From an uncultured Spirochaetales bacterium (GTDB lineage Bacteria > Spirochaetota > Spirochaetia > Sphaerochaetales > Sphaerochaetaceae): a DNA stretch of 64,000 nucleotides. The stretch covers positions 58,558 to 122,557 of the forward strand of contig CASENB010000026.1 of the NCBI GenBank assembly GCA_949289305.1, given 5' to 3'. Numbering within the stretch: the stretch's first letter is position 1; the number at the start of each line of letters is the position of its first letter. A program made the position numbers and the translations under genes. Positions 61,427-64,000 of the stretch are shown piece after piece. The notes below the pieces were generated by a model. It was not told the DNA's origin, ran no database searches, and was given only the letters and a program-made list of their open reading frames with translations.

Positions 61427-61432
61427 ATTATA
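61427..61432 (-). promoter_or_regulatory. -10 box of the GH2 gene
   Basis: Perfect TATAAT on the minus strand, six bases before the in-frame ATG at 61420 and directly before the ATG at 61426. No strong -35 and no Shine-Dalgarno. Confidence 0.55.
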
Positions 61433-61487
61433 CCACTAAGACTTTCCTTTTTCTTTTTTTCTGTTATCTTTAGATTAGGAGAATAAC

Positions 61488-61796
61488 ATGAGCGTAGAAC
61501 ACATTAATCAAAGCGAATTTAAAGATAAAGTATTATTATCTGATAAACCAGTATTAGTAGATTTCTTTGCTACATGGTGTGGACCGTGCAGGCAAATGTC
61601 GCCTATATTAGATCAGATCGCATCAGAGAGGGACGATGTAAAGATCGTTAAAGTCGATGTTGACGAGAATACGGCGCTTGCAAGCGAATACGGGGTAATG
61701 AGCATACCGACGCTTATCTACTTCAAAGGCGGAAAGGCCGTGTCTCAGAGCGTTGGAGCTAGAAGCAAGGCAGCTCTTGAGATGATGCTTGTATAA
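61488..61796 (+). CDS. trxA: Thioredoxin
   Basis: 102 aa with the active site WCGPC (Cys31, Cys34) and cis-Pro in MSIPTLIYF. RBS AGGAG. It is the likely substrate of the thioredoxin reductase at 36582. A terminator follows. Confidence 0.95.
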   Translation: MSVEHINQSEFKDKVLLSDKPVLVDFFATWCGPCRQMSPILDQIASERDDVKIVKVDVDENTALASEYGVMSIPTLIYFKGGKAVSQSVGARSKAALEMMLV

Positions 61797-61817
61797 AACA
61801 ATTAAGTGTTAATTAGG

Positions 61818-61847
61818 CACGGTAAGACGGAAGTTTTACCGTGTTTT
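61818..61847 (+). terminator. Terminator after trxA
   Basis: CACGGTAA-GACGGAAGTT-TTACCGTG (8-bp stem) followed by TTTT. Confidence 0.82.
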
Positions 61848-61871
61848 CTATTCTCAGTTTATAATAAAAGC

Positions 61872-62648
61872 ATGAAATGTATATCCAGATTACCTTAGCG
61901 GCGGACTTGACGAGTATTATTTCGGCTTGTTTTTATGTCCCATATAATTCCTGAAAATGATAAGCAGAAAACTGTAATCGTTCCTCTCTCTCCTCCTGAT
62001 GGGAAGAGAAGGGAGATTATAGGCGGAATATATGCAAAAGACGAAGTTGTTAATGCAATAAAGATGGCAAAAGAAAAGATAGAATCAGAAAGCCCCGACA
62101 GAATAATTACGATAGGGGGAATTGCATGGTCTCCTTAGCTCCTTTCGACTACCTTCATAAAACATGAAAGAAGACCGGCATTCTTTGGCTTGATGCCCAT
62201 CCTGACATGTCTAACAGCTCTTCAGGCTATGCGAACGCACATTCCATGGTTCTTTCTTCATTAATGGCAAAAGGGGGAGGACTGTTTTACAGATTTGATG
62301 AATAACCGCCCATTTGAAAGCGATGAGATCTTATAGGTAGGCCTTCAGGGGCTTTTAGATTATCAGAAAGAGTTCTTAGATGGCGCGGGTGTTTCATATA
62401 CAGTGCAGAATGAGAGTTTCCTGTCAGATGAAGATATCATTTCATTCATAAAGAAATTCGATCAGATTCTTGTGCATTTAGATATAGACGTGCTTGATGA
62501 AAAGAGATTCCATTCGACTTATTTTGCAAATCCGGAACTAACAGGAGACGGTTCCTCCGGCGGCAGAATGAGCATTGAAAAACTCTCTCAGATACTGACT
62601 TTGATTACAGATAATTCCGATGTAAGAGGATTTACAATCGCAGAGTGA
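61872..62648 (+). pseudogene. Decayed arginase/agmatinase-family gene
   Basis: Pieces of one ureohydrolase can be read in changing frames: SGGLDEYYFG near 61905, then SHIIPENDKQKTVIVPLSPPDGKRREIIGG to ITIGG (61935-62122), then NCMVSLAPFDYLH, ILWLDAHPDMS (metal motif), VGLQGLLDYQKEF and VHLDIDVLD (second metal motif) to SDVRGFTIAE (62645). At least four indels or stops break it, and the C-terminus is cut at the TnpB element. It is a pseudogene, probably truncated by insertion. Confidence 0.8.
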
Positions 62649-63990
62649 CTGTACCTATCCATGGAGTATCCATGGTCTTTTTTCCTCCTTCACGGAAATC
62701 ATGCTTTTTAGGCGCATTGCTGCACGTTCATCCACAGAGGATTTCTTCAGAGGCTTAACATCGCCGGCGTCCCCGGCTAGGGCCATCAGGCCAAAGGATT
62801 CTAGATTGAGGGCCGCATTGAGGTCCCGATCTAGTTTGGTTAGGCATACCTGGCACACCCACTCCCTGTCACGGAGCGTGAGGCCGTCGTTATGCCAGCC
62901 GCATCTATGACAAGTCTTCGAGGATGCAAAGAACCTGTCTGCTATTACAAGCGTCTTTCCATAGAAAAGGCATTTGTATTCTATCTGCCTTCTTATCTCA
63001 TAGAACGACGCATCCTGCATGTGCCTAGATAGCTTCCTATTCTTCATCATTCCTGACACGTTCAGATCCTCGATGACAATTACATCCGCTTGGCTGTCGC
63101 AGACGATCTTCTTAGTCATCTTGTGAATGCTGTCCTTCCTGATGTTGGCTATCTTCTCATGTAGCACTGCTATCTTGTGCTTAAGCTTCTTCCAGTTGCT
63201 ACTGCCCTTCTTCTTTTTAGAGAGCTTCTTTTGAAGACGCTTGAGCCTTTTTTCATATTGTTTCAAAGTGCGGGGATTGTCGTATTCTCTGCCGTCGGAA
63301 CATACTGCAAGGCGTTCGAGATTCAAATCTATTCCGACTGCCTTAGGATTCTCTGGTATTGAAGGAACCGGAACCTCAATGCCGTCTTCATATAGGCAGG
63401 AGGCATAAGCATCTTTCGAAGGATTTACTGTCACAGTTATGTTCTTTAACCTGCCTATGGGCTTTCTATGTATTACTGCTTCAACCCATCCGACGCCTTG
63501 CACGTAAATGCGATTGTTCTCCGAATCCACCTTTCCACGCTGAGGAATTCTAAAGCTCTTCTTAGAGCGGTGCTTGCTCTTATATTTAGGATAGTTCGCA
63601 TTCTTTCTAAAGAAAGCCTTGAAAGCTGAAGCCAGATCTGAAGACACGCATTGGAGAGTCTGGGCTGGAGCATCGGAGAGCCAAGGGAATGCGGGCTTAA
63701 GAATATGGCAGATGAAGTTGTTCAAATTAAAGGACGTGTGGCTTTCCCTTCTGCGCTCATATGACTTTGCAGAGTATTCTAAAAGGCGGTTCCAGACGAA
63801 ACGGCAGCAGCCGATGATTCGGATCATCATCTGCCTTTGCTCTTCTGTAGGATATAGTCTGAAACGGTAAGCCTTTTGCATGCTTAATAAAGTAGCTTAA
63901 AACTTGGAATCAAAGATGAAAAACTTGAAGAAATATTTCAAAAATTCCGCATTCGCCTCCTATGCGAGCATAAGGGGTTATCTGCGGGAG
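62649..63990 (-). mobile_element. IS200/IS605-type element carrying only tnpB (left limit approximate)
   Basis: An intact TnpB gene sits against a truncated arginase-family pseudogene. A hairpin CCATGG-AGTAT-CCATGG (62659-62675) at the tnpB 3' end resembles a right-end subterminal hairpin. No TnpA is present in the window. The boundary upstream of tnpB (beyond 63881) is not clear. Confidence 0.6.
62655..63881 (-). CDS. tnpB: TnpB RNA-guided endonuclease (IS605 OrfB family)
   Basis: 408 aa. The N-terminal helix-turn-helix/WED start MQKAYRFRLYPTEEQ is followed by RuvC motifs with Asp185 (VGIDLN), Glu271 (VIEDLN) and Asp353 (DRDLNAALN). A zinc finger is formed by Cys324, Cys327, Cys343 and Cys346. 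All catalytic residues are present, so it is predicted active. TnpB uses an omega RNA from its 3' end to cut the donor joint or other target, keeping the element in place. It is the last complete gene in the window. Confidence 0.92.
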   Translation of the reverse strand: MQKAYRFRLYPTEEQRQMMIRIIGCCRFVWNRLLEYSAKSYERRRESHTSFNLNNFICHILKPAFPWLSDAPAQTLQCVSSDLASAFKAFFRKNANYPKYKSKHRSKKSFRIPQRGKVDSENNRIYVQGVGWVEAVIHRKPIGRLKNITVTVNPSKDAYASCLYEDGIEVPVPSIPENPKAVGIDLNLERLAVCSDGREYDNPRTLKQYEKRLKRLQKKLSKKKKGSSNWKKLKHKIAVLHEKIANIRKDSIHKMTKKIVCDSQADVIVIEDLNVSGMMKNRKLSRHMQDASFYEIRRQIEYKCLFYGKTLVIADRFFASSKTCHRCGWHNDGLTLRDREWVCQVCLTKLDRDLNAALNLESFGLMALAGDAGDVKPLKKSSVDERAAMRLKSMISVKEEKRPWILHG

Positions 63991-64000
63991 ATTTTATATC
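63882..64000. other. Left flank of the tnpB element, window end
   Basis: 119 bases upstream of tnpB. Two plus-strand frames are open to the window end: one without a start from 63891 (LGIKDEKLEEIFQKF) and one from ATG 63916 (MKNLKKYFKNSAFASY). Neither has a good RBS. The region may hold the element's left end or the start of the next gene; it cannot be decided here. Confidence 0.3.

Noticed and set aside
63891..64000. Possible interrupted gene at the right edge
   Set aside because: Two competing open frames, no RBS, and the window ends; not supportable as a CDS.
1..64000. tRNA, rRNA or CRISPR arrays
   Set aside because: All intergenic spaces were read; no cloverleaf, rRNA or regular repeat-spacer pattern was found.

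Overview
The window reads as a chromosomal segment of a spirochaete, probably a host-associated Spirochaetaceae or Sphaerochaeta-like lineage. This is inferred from gene content and protein style: fused PyrB-PyrI, a short AlaS that ends after the editing domain, several small signal-peptide beta-barrel proteins, and 'FSLxAEG'-type signal peptides. No rRNA or tRNA gene was seen. Coding density is very high, and at least six convergent gene pairs overlap at their 3' ends.

Layout. 1-4158: the end of a RidA gene, then a Wza/Wzc-type polysaccharide export pair. 4204-10234: a de novo pyrimidine operon (pyrB-I fusion, pyrE, pyrF, pyrD-K fusion, pyrC) preceded by a short leader ORF and a terminator-like hairpin, resembling pyrBI attenuation. 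10231-13503 (minus): a small outer-membrane protein, a YibE/F membrane protein and an alkaline phosphatase. 13825-14942: a CorA Mg2+ channel preceded by a 21-codon leader ORF containing PLPR, similar in style to MgtL, inside alternative RNA hairpins. 15128-23128: glnS, a PfkB-like protein, ApbE, a methyltransferase, an HtrA-type protease and uvrB. 23121-28405 (minus): a TPP riboswitch, thiBPQ-like thiamine transport genes, then an outer-membrane protein and a caspase-fold lipoprotein.

28476-38596: NAD(P)HX repair enzyme, a membrane protein, a Nudix hydrolase, ilvE, a frameshifted Rpn-type nuclease, a nitrilase-family amidase, glgA-glgC, trxB, tsaB and tsaE. 38612-42016 (minus): a TPR protein with an extremely His/Cys-rich tail, a probable 6S RNA, a ZapB-like gene and rplT-rpmI-infC with a good promoter. 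42017-47520: DUF6506, fba, tatD, and a two-component system whose kinase is frameshifted. A GTAACA-N5-GCAACA direct repeat occurs both before the regulator and before a small membrane protein downstream. 47742-50963: DUF3842 and a complete ECF transporter (A1, A2, T, S) of unknown substrate. 50944-61796: EamA transporter, ketopantoate reductase, a divergent DprA, alaS, rlmN, an outer-membrane protein, hflX, ychF, a GH2 glycosidase and thioredoxin. 61872-64000: a decayed arginase-family gene abutted by an intact TnpB-type element.

The most interesting points are the two leader-peptide systems (pyrBI and corA), the regulator repeat, the metal-binding tail and the recurrent leaderless promoter pattern. 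Function calls come from recognised motifs and family knowledge; no database search was run.
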